From Aureimonas endophytica (GTDB taxonomy: Bacteria; Pseudomonadota; Alphaproteobacteria; Rhizobiales; Rhizobiaceae), in the NCBI RefSeq assembly GCF_014642635.1, contig NZ_BMIQ01000001.1, positions 1 through 64,000 of the forward strand: a stretch of 64,000 bases of DNA, given 5' to 3'. This document shows, one piece after another, positions 45,139 through 54,028 of this stretch. A program made the translations under genes and the position numbers. The notes beneath the pieces are model-generated. The model had not been told where the DNA came from. It was given only the letters and a program-made list of their open reading frames with translations, and ran no database searches. Every line of letters starts with the position of its first letter. The first letter of the stretch is position 1.

Positions 45139-45588
45139 TCAGAACCGGCGCAGCGAGGAACAGTTGGCGCCGTAGATGTTCCAGTCGTCGAGGCCGAGCA
45201 CGCAGCCCTCCGCCTTCCAGCCGAAGGAGGCGTAGCCGAGCGGATAGGAGACGCGATAATAGACCGTGTGCCGCTGCTGGTTCGAAAGAAGCACGCTGCC
45301 CTGGCAGTAGCGGCGCTCGACCGAGGCATTGTCGGTGCGCGGCAGATAGGCCTTCTCGGTGAGATTCGAGAATTCGGCGATCGTCACGTCGCTCTGCAGC
45401 ATGTGCGGCGCGCCGTATTCGAACTGGTCCTCGACCTGGCCGAGAACGCGCGGATCCTCGCAGGAGGGCACGAGCCCGACGACGACCTGAGCCGGCGGCG
45501 CCTCGCGCTCGATATAGTCGGCCGCGTTGGCGGCGAACGGCGCCGCGACGAGCGAGGCGGCGAGGACCAGACTTTCCACGATACGCAT
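45139..45588 (-). CDS. Exported protein of unknown function with four cysteines
   Basis: A 149-residue protein I do not recognise. It has a clear signal peptide (MRIVESLVLAASLVAAPFAA, cleavage near ANA-A). The mature part has four cysteines (43, 95, 129, 143), enough for two disulfides, and many aromatic residues in the second half. ATG 45588 is chosen because it starts the signal peptide. It is 5 bases upstream of the GST gene and likely cotranscribed with it. Confidence 0.75.
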   Translation of the reverse strand: MRIVESLVLAASLVAAPFAANAADYIEREAPPAQVVVGLVPSCEDPRVLGQVEDQFEYGAPHMLQSDVTIAEFSNLTEKAYLPRTDNASVERRYCQGSVLLSNQQRHTVYYRVSYPLGYASFGWKAEGCVLGLDDWNIYGANCSSLRRF

Positions 45589-45646
45589 CGCGTCACGGCT
45601 CCGGGGAGGCTGCCGCGCGGGCCGCGCGGCGTGTCGAATCAAGGTT

Positions 45647-46483
45647 CTAGGGCCGCTCGGATGCGATCGCAACGACGCGCGAGCTTGCGCCGCCGCTTTT
45701 TCCGAGAGGCTGTTCCAGAATTGCCATGATGGCGGCTGCCTCTTGCGCAAAGGTAAAGGGCGGGTTCACCACGGCGAGGCCGGTGCCGATCAGCCGATCC
45801 TCGGCGCCGGGCGGCTCGCGCAGGAATTCCGCCGCGACGATGTCGGGAATGCCGGTCGCCGCCAGCGCGGCGTGCAGCCGGTCGCGCTCGGCGGCGCGCT
45901 TGATCGGATACCAGATCGCGTAGATGCCGCCCGGCCAGCGGCGATGCGCCGCCGCGAGGCCGGCGGCGATGCTGGCGATCTCGTCCTTCGCCTCGAAGGG
46001 CGGATCGATCAGCACGAGGCCGCGCTTCTCCTTCGGCGGCAGATGGGCGCCGAGCGCCAGCCAGCCGTCCAGCGCGAAGGTCTTCACCTGCACGTCGCCG
46101 GCAAAGAGCGCGGCGAGGCGCTCGGCATCGACCGGATGAAGCTCGTAGGCGGAGAGCCGGTCCTGGCGGCGCAGGAGGCGCCGCGCGATGAGGGGCGAGC
46201 CGGGATAGGCTCCCGGCCCGTCGACCGACACGGCGTCGAGATAGGCGGCGAGCGCAGCGGCCTCAGCGGCCGGCGAGGCGCGCAGCGCGTCGATGCCCGC
46301 CAGATGCTCGCCGGTGCGGCGCGCCTCCTCCGAGGACAGGTCGTAGAGGCCGATGCCGGCATGCGTGTCGATGACGCGGAACGGCTTCTCCTTGCGCTTC
46401 AGATAAGCGACGATGGCGACGAGGAGGGCGTGCTTCACGACATCGGCGAAGTTGCCGGCGTGAAAGGCGTGGCGATAGTTCAA
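45647..46483 (-). CDS. rlmJ: 23S rRNA (adenine(2030)-N6)-methyltransferase
   Basis: A 278-residue enzyme. NYRHAFHAGNFADVVKH at the N-terminus and the catalytic LIDPPFE motif are diagnostic. The start is a TTG at 46483, backed by an excellent ribosome binding site; starting further upstream would add unrelated residues. It is divergent from the Old Yellow Enzyme gene. Confidence 0.94.
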   Translation of the reverse strand: MNYRHAFHAGNFADVVKHALLVAIVAYLKRKEKPFRVIDTHAGIGLYDLSSEEARRTGEHLAGIDALRASPAAEAAALAAYLDAVSVDGPGAYPGSPLIARRLLRRQDRLSAYELHPVDAERLAALFAGDVQVKTFALDGWLALGAHLPPKEKRGLVLIDPPFEAKDEIASIAAGLAAAHRRWPGGIYAIWYPIKRAAERDRLHAALAATGIPDIVAAEFLREPPGAEDRLIGTGLAVVNPPFTFAQEAAAIMAILEQPLGKSGGASSRVVAIASERP

Positions 46484-46486
46484 GCG

Positions 46487-46495
46487 TCCTTCCTT
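46487..46495 (-). promoter_or_regulatory. Strong ribosome binding site for the TTG start of rlmJ
   Basis: AAGGAAGGA on the minus strand ends 3 bases before TTG 46483, so it decides the start codon. Confidence 0.65.
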
Positions 46496-46533
46496 TGGAA
46501 ACGATGCGTTCGCGGCGGCGTTCGCTGCAATGC

Positions 46534-46546
46534 GGAACATTGTTCC
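46534..46546. promoter_or_regulatory. Perfect palindrome GGAACATTGTTCC, candidate operator
   Basis: Arms GGAACA and TGTTCC around one base, 60 bases before the Old Yellow Enzyme start and 51 bases before rlmJ. A strong imperfect hairpin (GCATCGC / GCGATGC, 46560-46586) follows in the enzyme's leader. Confidence 0.45.
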
Positions 46547-46605
46547 TATGTAAGCGCGGCATCGCCGCCAAGCGGCGCGATGCGGAATGCAGCCCAGGAG
46601 ACAGC

Positions 46606-47718
46606 ATGGCCCCCTCGAAACTCTTCGAGCCCTTCGACCTCGGACCCCATCACCTGCGGAACCGCTTCGTGATGGCGCCGCTCACCCGCAGCCGCGCCAC
46701 GTCCGACGGCGTGCCGAAGGACATCCATGTCGAATATTACCGCCAGCGCGCCGAAGCGGGCCTCATCATCGCCGAGGCGACCAACATCTCGGAAGAGGGG
46801 CGCGGCTATGCCTGGACGCCGGGCATCCATAGCGACGAGCAGGTGACGGCCTGGAAGAAGGTCACCGACGCCGTCCATGCCGAGGGCGGCAAGATCGTGC
46901 TCCAGCTCTGGCATGTCGGCCGCATCTCGCATCCCGATCTCCAGCCGAACCATGCCCTGCCGGTCGCGCCCTCGGCGGTGCGCCCGAGCGGCAAGGCCTT
47001 CACCGAGGAAGGCTTCAAGGACCACGAGACGCCGCGCGCCCTGGACGAGAGCGAGCTGCCGCGCCTCGTCCAGGACTATGTGAAGGCGACGCGCAACGCC
47101 CGGGCGGCGGGCTTCGACGCCGTCGAGGTCCATTCGGCCAATGGCTATCTCCTGGACCAGTTCCTGCGCGACGGCACCAATCAGCGCACCGACCGCTATG
47201 GCGGCTCGATCGAGAACCGCATGCGTTTTCCGCTGGAGGTGGTCGATGCCGTGGTCGGGGCCTGGGACAAGGAACATGTCGGCATCCGCATCTCGCCCGT
47301 TACCGTGATGGGCGGCTCCAGCGAGAGCGACCAGCAGGGCGTCTTCAACGCCTATGTCGAGGAACTGGCGAAGCGGGGCCTGCTCTATCTCCACGTCATC
47401 GAGGGCCAGACCCAGGGCGACCGGCAGAAGGACGGCTTCGACTACGAGGCGCTGCGCCAGCGCTTCGGCGGGGCCTATATCGGCAACAACGAATACGATC
47501 TCGATCTCGCGGTGCGGCGCCTCGAAGCGGGCGAGATCGATCTCGCCTGTTTCGGCCGGCCCTTCATCGCCAATCCCGATCTCGTGACGCGCCTGCGCCT
47601 CGGCGCGCCGCTGAATGAGATCGACCGCGACACGCTCTATGGCGGCGACGCGCGCGGCTATATCGACTATCCGGCGCTCTCCCCGGAGGAGAAGGCCCGC
47701 TACATGCAGGCCGCCTGA
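46606..47718 (+). CDS. Old Yellow Enzyme family NADH:flavin oxidoreductase (alkene reductase)
   Basis: A 370-residue FMN barrel. The substrate-binding His176/Asn179 and catalytic Tyr181 lie in VHSANGYLLDQFL, followed by NQRTDRYGGSIENR. QLWHVGRISHP (100-110) is also typical. Closest in pattern to N-ethylmaleimide and xenobiotic reductases, which act on electrophilic alkenes or nitro compounds. AGGAG ends 5 bases before ATG 46606. Regulation may involve the nearby palindrome; no NemR-like gene is adjacent. Confidence 0.93.
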   Translation: MAPSKLFEPFDLGPHHLRNRFVMAPLTRSRATSDGVPKDIHVEYYRQRAEAGLIIAEATNISEEGRGYAWTPGIHSDEQVTAWKKVTDAVHAEGGKIVLQLWHVGRISHPDLQPNHALPVAPSAVRPSGKAFTEEGFKDHETPRALDESELPRLVQDYVKATRNARAAGFDAVEVHSANGYLLDQFLRDGTNQRTDRYGGSIENRMRFPLEVVDAVVGAWDKEHVGIRISPVTVMGGSSESDQQGVFNAYVEELAKRGLLYLHVIEGQTQGDRQKDGFDYEALRQRFGGAYIGNNEYDLDLAVRRLEAGEIDLACFGRPFIANPDLVTRLRLGAPLNEIDRDTLYGGDARGYIDYPALSPEEKARYMQAA

Positions 47719-47821
47719 ACCCGCGCGCCGGCCGGCGCGACCTCCGCCTCGGCCGGCGCTGATTCCTCCCATCGCGGAAATGAATTTTCCTGCGGGACGG
47801 GCAGGGCGTATAGCTTCACCC

Positions 47822-49933
47822 ATGAACCAGCTCGCCCCGCTCCGCACCGGCCACAGCGCCTGTCCGCACGACTGCCCCTCGACCTGCGCGCTCGATGTCG
47901 AGATCCTGGGGCCCGCCACGGTCGGGCGGCTGCGCGGCGCGAAGGGAAACAGCTACACGGCGGGCGTCATCTGCGCCAAGGTCGCGCGCTATGCCGAGCG
48001 CATCCACAGCCCGAACCGCCTGTTGAAGCCGCTTCAGCGCGTCGGCGGGAAGGGGGCGGGCGAGTGGCGCGAGATCGCATGGGACGACGCGCTCGATCTC
48101 GTCGCCGAGAACTTCCTCGCCGCCGAGGCGCGTCACGGTTCGGAAAGCGTCTGGCCCTATCACTATGCCGGCACGATGGGCCTCGTGCAGCGCGATGGCA
48201 TCCACCGGCTGCGCCATGCCAAGCGCTATTCCAATCAGTTCGACACGATCTGCACCAACATGGCCTGGACCGGCTGGTTCGCCGGGGCCGGACGAATGAC
48301 CGGCGTCGATCCGCGCGAGATGGCGAAATCGGACTGCGTGGTGATCTGGGGCACGAATGCCGTGGCGACCCAGGTGAATGTGATGACCCATGCGGTGGAG
48401 GCGCGCCGGACGCGCGGCGCGACCATCGTGGCGATCGACATCTACGACAACGCCACGATGGCGCAGGCCGATATGGCGCTGAAGCTGCGGCCCGGCACGG
48501 ACGGCGCGCTCGCCGCCGCGCTGATGCATGTCGCTTTCCGCGACGGCACCGCCGACCGCGCCTATATGGCGCGCTTCACCGACGATCCGGCCGGGTTGGA
48601 GGCGCATCTGAAGGACCGGACGCCCGAATGGGCGGCGGCGATCACCGGGCTCGCGGTGGCCGAGATCGAGGCCTTCGCGGCCCTTCTCGGCCGCACGAAG
48701 CGCAGCTTTTTCCGCCTCGGCTACGGCTTCACCCGGCAGCGCAACGGCGCGCCGGCCATGCATGCCGCGCTCTCGGTGCCGGCCGTCTACGGCCATTGGC
48801 AATATGAGGGGGGCGGCGCCTTCCACACCAATTCCGGCATTTTCGGCCTCGACAAGAGCCTGATCATGGGCACGGCGCTCCGCGATCCGGCGGTCCGCTC
48901 GCTCGACCAGTCGCGGATCGGCGCCGTCCTCACCGGCGATCGCGCGGCGCTCTCCGACGGGCCGCCGGTCGCGGCGATGCTCGTCCAGAACACCAATCCG
49001 GCCAATGTCGCGCCGGAACAGCGTCTCGTCCGGCAAGGTCTGGCGCGCGAGGATCTCTTCGTCTGCGTCCACGAGCAGTTCATGACCGACACGGCCAAGC
49101 TCGCCGATCTCGTGCTGCCGGCGACGATGTTCCTCGAACATGACGACATCTATCGCGGCGGCGGCCAGAACCACATCACCCTCGGGCCGAAGCTGGTGGA
49201 CGCGCCGGACACGGTGCGGACCAATCATTTCGTCATCGAGGAACTCGCCAGACGGCTCGGCGTCGCCGACCGGCCGGGCTTCGGTCTCAGCGAGCGCGAA
49301 CTCATCGACGACATGCTGCGTCGCTCGAATCGCGGCACGCTCGCCGCGATCGAGGAGGGGCGCTGGCTCGACTGCCAGCCGGATTTCGAGACGGCGCATT
49401 TCATGACCGGCTTCGGCTGGGCGGATGGCAAGTTCCGCTTCCGGCCCGGCTGGCAGGGCGTCCGGCTCGGCCCGGATACGCCGCCGGCCTCGCTCGGGCC
49501 GCAGGGACCGGTGGCGGACCTGCCGGAATGGCCGGACCATGCGTCGCTCAACGAGGCGGCGGACGAGAAACATCCCTTCAAGCTCGCCACCTCGCCGGCG
49601 CGCCAGTTCCTGAACTCGACCTTCTCCGAAACGGCGGGCTCGCGCTCGCGCGAGCGGCGGCCGGAACTGATGATCCATCCCGAGGACGCGGCGGTGCTCG
49701 GGCTCGCCGAGGCGGAGCTCGTCACGATCGGCAATCACCGGGGCGAGATCCGGCTCCACGCGACGCTCACCGAGGCGGTGCGGCCCGGCGTCGTCGTGCA
49801 TGAGGGGCTCTGGGCGAATTCGGATTTCCTGGACGGCGAGGGGATCAACACGCTCGTCGGCGCCGATCCCGTCGCCCCCTGCGGCGGCGCGGCCTTTCAC
49901 GACACGAAGGTGTGGATCGTGAAAGGAAGCTGA
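47822..49933 (+). CDS. Molybdopterin oxidoreductase family protein, substrate unknown
   Basis: A 703-residue DMSO-reductase-superfamily enzyme. An N-terminal [4Fe-4S] site is formed by Cys14, Cys18, Cys22 and Cys51. The cofactor domains follow; Cys145 in DTICTNMAW is a possible molybdenum ligand by position. The C-terminal molydopterin dinucleotide-binding domain starts near 590 (SPARQFLNSTF). There is no twin-arginine signal, so it should be cytoplasmic. No electron-transfer or membrane partner is encoded beside it. The Old Yellow Enzyme gene lies 103 bases upstream on the same strand; a functional link is not shown. Confidence 0.88.
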   Translation: MNQLAPLRTGHSACPHDCPSTCALDVEILGPATVGRLRGAKGNSYTAGVICAKVARYAERIHSPNRLLKPLQRVGGKGAGEWREIAWDDALDLVAENFLAAEARHGSESVWPYHYAGTMGLVQRDGIHRLRHAKRYSNQFDTICTNMAWTGWFAGAGRMTGVDPREMAKSDCVVIWGTNAVATQVNVMTHAVEARRTRGATIVAIDIYDNATMAQADMALKLRPGTDGALAAALMHVAFRDGTADRAYMARFTDDPAGLEAHLKDRTPEWAAAITGLAVAEIEAFAALLGRTKRSFFRLGYGFTRQRNGAPAMHAALSVPAVYGHWQYEGGGAFHTNSGIFGLDKSLIMGTALRDPAVRSLDQSRIGAVLTGDRAALSDGPPVAAMLVQNTNPANVAPEQRLVRQGLAREDLFVCVHEQFMTDTAKLADLVLPATMFLEHDDIYRGGGQNHITLGPKLVDAPDTVRTNHFVIEELARRLGVADRPGFGLSERELIDDMLRRSNRGTLAAIEEGRWLDCQPDFETAHFMTGFGWADGKFRFRPGWQGVRLGPDTPPASLGPQGPVADLPEWPDHASLNEAADEKHPFKLATSPARQFLNSTFSETAGSRSRERRPELMIHPEDAAVLGLAEAELVTIGNHRGEIRLHATLTEAVRPGVVVHEGLWANSDFLDGEGINTLVGADPVAPCGGAAFHDTKVWIVKGS

Positions 49934-49937
49934 TTGA

Positions 49938-50240
49938 TCAGGGGGAAGGCGAGGCGGCTTCGAGGCGATCCTGCAATGCATCGACCTTCGCCTCGACCCT
50001 TCCGATCGAGGCCTCGATCGAGGTTTGCAGATTCGCCAAGGCGCCGCCGAGTTCCATCTTCACCGTCAGTTCCAGATCGTCCCGGGCTTCCGACTGGCGA
50101 CGTTCGACACGCCTTGCGAAATCATAAGTCTGGAGAGTCAGCGTCCGGATGTCGCCGATCTCCTTCCTGACCTGTCGGGTCTCGTCCAGGAGATTTTGAA
50201 CTTGGCGCAAGAGGAACTGTAGATCGAGTGTCGAGCTCAT
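49938..50240 (-). CDS. Small coiled-coil protein of unknown function
   Basis: A protein of 100 residues from ATG 50240 (ATG 50261 adds seven). Almost all of it is predicted helix with heptad-like spacing (FLLRQVQNLLDETRQVRKEI and later VEAKVDALQDRLEA). No other domain is visible. Function unknown. It is placed 4 bases from the convergent molybdoenzyme gene and about 60 bases after purN on the same strand. Confidence 0.6.
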   Translation of the reverse strand: MSSTLDLQFLLRQVQNLLDETRQVRKEIGDIRTLTLQTYDFARRVERRQSEARDDLELTVKMELGGALANLQTSIEASIGRVEAKVDALQDRLEAASPSP

Positions 50241-50302
50241 AGTCCTGGCCGAGCTTTGCATCGCGTCATGATCGACAATCTAGTGTGGAAATCGCGTTCT
50301 CG

Positions 50303-50902
50303 CTATGCGCTTTCGAAACGCGCTTCGCCCCGCAGCACCGTCGCCAGGGCTTGCGGGTAGAGGCGATGCTCTTCCTTCAGGACACGGGCGGCGAGGCTGT
50401 CCGGCGTGTCGCCGGGGAGCACCGGCACGCGGGCCTGGGCGATCGCGGGGCCGGCATCCATCTCGGCGGTGACGAAATGCACCGTACAGCCATGCTCGCT
50501 CTCGCCGGCGGCGATGGCGCGGCCATGCGTGTCGAGCCCCGGAAATTTCGGCAGTAGCGAGGGGTGGATGTTGATCAGCCGGCCGCGATAGCGCTCGACG
50601 AAATCGGCCGAGAGAAGCCGCATGAAGCCGGCAAGGCAGACGATGTCGGCGCGCGCCGCCTCGATCGCCGCGACGAAGGCCGCCTCGTGCTCCGCCTTCG
50701 AGCCGTAGTCGCGGCGGGGAAACGCCCGGCCTTCGATGCCGGCCTCGGCGGCGAAGGCGAGACCGGCGGCCTCCGGCTTGTCGGCGAGGACGGCGACGAT
50801 CTCGCCCGGGAAGTCCGGCTGCCGCGCCGCCTCGACCAGCGCCATCATGTTGGAGCCGCGTCCGGAGATCAGGACGGCGACGCGCTTCCTCGGCCCGCTC
50901 AA
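50303..50902 (-). CDS. purN: Phosphoribosylglycinamide formyltransferase
   Basis: A 199-residue enzyme using 10-formyl-THF in the third step of purine synthesis. [16 protein letters not shown] at the N-terminus, [13 protein letters not shown] and [15 protein letters not shown] hold the catalytic Asn, His and Asp. It overlaps purM by 4 bases (ATGA), so the two are translationally coupled. Confidence 0.96.
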   Translation of the reverse strand: MSGPRKRVAVLISGRGSNMMALVEAARQPDFPGEIVAVLADKPEAAGLAFAAEAGIEGRAFPRRDYGSKAEHEAAFVAAIEAARADIVCLAGFMRLLSADFVERYRGRLINIHPSLLPKFPGLDTHGRAIAAGESEHGCTVHFVTAEMDAGPAIAQARVPVLPGDTPDSLAARVLKEEHRLYPQALATVLRGEARFESA

Positions 50903-51972
50903 AGCGACAGATCGCCCTGAAGGATCACCGCCTCGCCGGCGCGCTGCACCAGGGCGCCGAGCCGCGTCACGGTCTCACCCTCGCGGGTCAGCACCTCGGC
51001 GACGGTCTCGGCGGCCTCGGCCGCCACGACGACCACCATGCCGATGCCGCAGTTGAAGGTGCGTGCCATCTCGGCCGGAGCGACGCCGCCCGTCCGCGCC
51101 AGCCAGCGGAAGACCGGCGGCACGGGGATCGCGCCGGCATCGATCTCGGCCGCGAGACCGTCCGGCAGGACGCGCGGAATATTCTCCACGAAGCCGCCGC
51201 CGGTGATATGGGCGAGCGCCTTCACGCCGCCCGTCTCACGGATCGCGGCGAGGAGCGATTTCACGTAGATGCGCGTCGGCTCGATCAAGGCGGCGCCGAG
51301 CGTCCGCCCGCCCGCCTCGAAGGGCGCCGGCGCGTCATAGGCGGCGCCCGAGAGTTCGACGATGCGCCGCACCAGCGAATAGCCGTTGGAATGGACGCCG
51401 GAAGAGGCGAGGCCGAGAAGCACGTCGCCGGCCGCGATGTCGGGGCGCGGCAGAAGGGCGCCACGCTCGGCCGCGCCGACCGCGAAGCCGGCGAGATCGT
51501 AGTCCTTCTCGGCATAGAGGCCGGGCATCTCCGCCGTCTCGCCGCCGATCAGCGCGCAGCCGGCGAGGCGGCAGCCGTCGGCGATGCCCTTGACGATGGC
51601 CTCGCCCTGGTCGGGATCGAGCTTGCCGGTGGCGAAATAGTCGAGGAAGAACAGCGGCTCGGCGCCCTGCACCACGAGATCGTTGACGCACATGGCGACG
51701 AGATCGATGCCGATCGTGTCGTGGAGCCCGGTATCGATGGCGATCTTCAGCTTGGTGCCGACGCCGTCATTGGCGGCGACGAGGACGGGATCGGTGAAGC
51801 CCGCCGCCTTCAGGTCGAAGAGCCCGCCGAAGCCGCCGATCTCGCCGTCGGCGCCCGGCCGGCGCGTCGCGCGGACATGCGGCTTGATCCGCCGCACCAG
51901 TTCGTTGCCGGCATCGATGTCGACGCCTGCCTCCGCATAGGTCAGGCCGTTGCCGCTCTCGCTCGTCGCCAT
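50899..51972 (-). CDS. purM: Phosphoribosylformylglycinamidine cyclo-ligase
   Basis: A 357-residue AIR synthetase. [17 protein letters not shown] at the N-terminus, [10 protein letters not shown] and [11 protein letters not shown] are family blocks. ATG 51972 is chosen; the longer ORF contains unrelated sequence. It forms a unit with purN and is divergent from the permease-hdaA genes. Confidence 0.96.
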   Translation of the reverse strand: MATSESGNGLTYAEAGVDIDAGNELVRRIKPHVRATRRPGADGEIGGFGGLFDLKAAGFTDPVLVAANDGVGTKLKIAIDTGLHDTIGIDLVAMCVNDLVVQGAEPLFFLDYFATGKLDPDQGEAIVKGIADGCRLAGCALIGGETAEMPGLYAEKDYDLAGFAVGAAERGALLPRPDIAAGDVLLGLASSGVHSNGYSLVRRIVELSGAAYDAPAPFEAGGRTLGAALIEPTRIYVKSLLAAIRETGGVKALAHITGGGFVENIPRVLPDGLAAEIDAGAIPVPPVFRWLARTGGVAPAEMARTFNCGIGMVVVVAAEAAETVAEVLTREGETVTRLGALVQRAGEAVILQGDLSL

Positions 51973-52040
51973 TTCTCTTATCCCGGACATTTCCGTCCGA
52001 CTGGCACGCGGCGCGGCCCTCGGCAAGCCCCCGCGCGCCC

Positions 52041-52070
52041 TTGACCCCAGCATGGGCTCGCTCCTATCTC
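52041..52070 (+). promoter_or_regulatory. Candidate promoter for the AI-2E permease-hdaA unit
   Basis: TTGACC (52041-52046), an 18-base spacer and TATCTC (52065-52070), 50 bases before the start codon at 52121. It also argues against the in-frame ATG at 52052 as a start. Confidence 0.5.
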
Positions 52071-52120
52071 CCGAAAGGCGCCCGATAGAGGGGCCCGCGC
52101 CCGAGAATTCGCCGAGGGAG

Positions 52121-53314
52121 ATGGATTTGACTTCGGCCAATCGCAGCCGCCTCCTGCGCCGGCAGGTGATGTTCTGGAGTCTCGCCGCGCTCCTCTTCGT
52201 GGGGCTGCTCTTCGTCTTCTCCTCGGTGCTCCTGCCCTTCGTCCTCGCGATGTGCATCGCCTATTTCCTCGATCCGGTGGCCGATGCGCTGGAGCGGCTC
52301 GGCCTGTCGCGGCTGATGGCGACGCTGGTCATCCTTGTGCTCTTCGTCGTCGTCCTGGCGGCGGCGGTGCTGGTCTTCGTGCCGGTGATCGTCACGCAGA
52401 TCGACGGCTTCGTGCAGAACCTGCCGCAATACCTCCAGCGCTTGCAGTCGCTCGGCGCGGAACTCCGCCAGGGCCGCCTCGGCTGGCTCTTCGCCAAGGA
52501 CCCGCAGCAGCTCCAGCAGGACATTTCCGGCATGTTCGGCCAAGTGAGCAGCATCGTCAGCTCGCTGCTCGCCTCGCTCTGGACCTCGAGTCTGGCGGTC
52601 GTGAACTTCCTGTCGCTCTTCGTCGTCACCCCGGTCGTCGCCTTCTATCTCCTGCTCGACTGGGATCGGATGATCGCCAAGGTCGATTCCTGGGTGCCGC
52701 GCCAGCATCTGCACACGGTGCGGCGCCTGGCCCGCGAGATTGACCAGTCCGTGGCGGGCTTCGTGCGGGGGCAGGGCAGTCTCTGCCTGATCCTCGGCAG
52801 CTATTACGCGATCGGCCTCAGCCTCGTCGGCCTGAACTTCGGCCTCCTCATCGGCCTCTTCGCCGGGCTCATCTCCTTCATTCCCTATGTCGGCTCGCTG
52901 ACCGGCCTGCTGCTCGCCACCGGCGTCGCCCTGTTCCAGTTCTGGCCGGACTGGATCTGGATCGCCGCGACCCTCGCCGTCTTCTTCTCGGGCCAGTTCT
53001 TCGAGGGCAACATCCTCCAGCCGAAGCTCGTCGGCGCCTCGGTCGGTCTCCATCCCGTCTGGCTGATGTTCGCGCTCTTCGCCTTCGGCGCGCTGTTCGG
53101 CTTCGTCGGCCTCCTCATCGCCGTGCCGGCGGCGGCGGCGATCGGCGTCCTCGTCCGCTTCGCCATCCAGCAATATCTCCAGAGCGAGATGTATTTCGGG
53201 CGCGTGGCGGAGCCGGTCCATCCGCAGGTCGAGACGGTGGAGACCGGGCCGATCCGGGTGATGCTGGAAGCCGAGTTCGACCCCGCGCAGCAGACGACCA
53301 AGGTCGCGGAATGA
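52121..53314 (+). CDS. AI-2E family transporter (PerM-like permease)
   Basis: A 397-residue membrane protein with about eight helices. [22 protein letters not shown] near the N-terminus and [20 protein letters not shown] near the end are family marks. Members move diverse small molecules; autoinducer-2 export is only one proposed role. ATG 52121 lies directly after GAGGGAG; TTG 52127 has better spacing and is an alternative. It overlaps hdaA by 4 bases, a pairing often kept in alphaproteobacteria. Confidence 0.9.
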   Translation: MDLTSANRSRLLRRQVMFWSLAALLFVGLLFVFSSVLLPFVLAMCIAYFLDPVADALERLGLSRLMATLVILVLFVVVLAAAVLVFVPVIVTQIDGFVQNLPQYLQRLQSLGAELRQGRLGWLFAKDPQQLQQDISGMFGQVSSIVSSLLASLWTSSLAVVNFLSLFVVTPVVAFYLLLDWDRMIAKVDSWVPRQHLHTVRRLAREIDQSVAGFVRGQGSLCLILGSYYAIGLSLVGLNFGLLIGLFAGLISFIPYVGSLTGLLLATGVALFQFWPDWIWIAATLAVFFSGQFFEGNILQPKLVGASVGLHPVWLMFALFAFGALFGFVGLLIAVPAAAAIGVLVRFAIQQYLQSEMYFGRVAEPVHPQVETVETGPIRVMLEAEFDPAQQTTKVAE

Positions 53315-54000
53315 CGGGCGGTCCTCCCCGCCAGTTTCCCCTCGATCTGCCGCACCGGCCGGCCTTGACCCGCGACGACCTCGTCGTCACCGAGGCCAAT
53401 CGCATGGCCGTCGCCGCCGTGGACCATTGGCCGAACTGGCCGCATCCCGTCACCGTGATCGTCGGGCCGGAAGGGGCGGGCAAGTCGCATCTCGTCGCCG
53501 CCTGGCGGGAGATGACCGGCGCCCGTACCTTCGACGGGCGCCTGCCCGAGGATCGGCCCTTCGCCGTCGCGATCGACGATCTGGAAGGCGAGACGGCGCG
53601 GGAGGCGGCGCTGTTCGATGTGCTGAACGCGGCGCGGCTCGGCGGCGGCTTCGTGCTGGCGACGGCGCGCCGCGCGCCGGGCGAGCTGCCCTTCCGATTG
53701 CCGGATCTGCGCTCGCGCCTCGGCGCGGCGGCGCTCGCCACCATCGCCGCGCCGGACGACGCGCTGCTGCGCGGCGTTCTTGCCAAGCTCTTCGCCGATC
53801 GCCAGCTCGACGTCGACTTGCGGTTGATCGACTATCTGGCGAGCCGTATGGAGCGCTCGCTCGGCGCGGCGCGGCGAATCGTGGACAGACTCGATTCCGA
53901 GGCGCTCGCCGCCAAGGAGCGGGTGACGCGGGCTTTGATCCAGCGCGTGTTGTCGGATAAATCCTTGGCCGACCAAGCGAGGGCTGGTCACGGCGACTGA
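53311..54000 (+). CDS. hdaA: DnaA-related regulatory protein HdaA (Hda homologue)
   Basis: A 229-residue AAA+ protein like the central part of DnaA but without its DNA-binding domain IV. The N-terminal clamp-binding motif QFPLDL is at 8-13, and Walker A GPEGAGKS at 52-59. A sensor-like RSRLGAA and C-terminal lid helices follow. With the sliding clamp it stimulates ATP hydrolysis by DnaA and so limits initiation. This is of interest beside the DnaA-type motifs upstream of dnaB. Walker B is FAVAIDDLE. Confidence 0.92.
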   Translation: MTGGPPRQFPLDLPHRPALTRDDLVVTEANRMAVAAVDHWPNWPHPVTVIVGPEGAGKSHLVAAWREMTGARTFDGRLPEDRPFAVAIDDLEGETAREAALFDVLNAARLGGGFVLATARRAPGELPFRLPDLRSRLGAAALATIAAPDDALLRGVLAKLFADRQLDVDLRLIDYLASRMERSLGAARRIVDRLDSEALAAKERVTRALIQRVLSDKSLADQARAGHGD

Positions 54001-54028
54001 ACGGCGTTGTCTGGGCGGCCGGCGCCGG

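Noticed and set aside
42833-49933. A molybdenum cofactor and molybdoenzyme gene cluster (moaDE plus the oxidoreductase)
   Set aside because: The genes are 4-5 kb apart with unrelated genes between them on the other strand. moaDE beside pgsA is a usual housekeeping layout.
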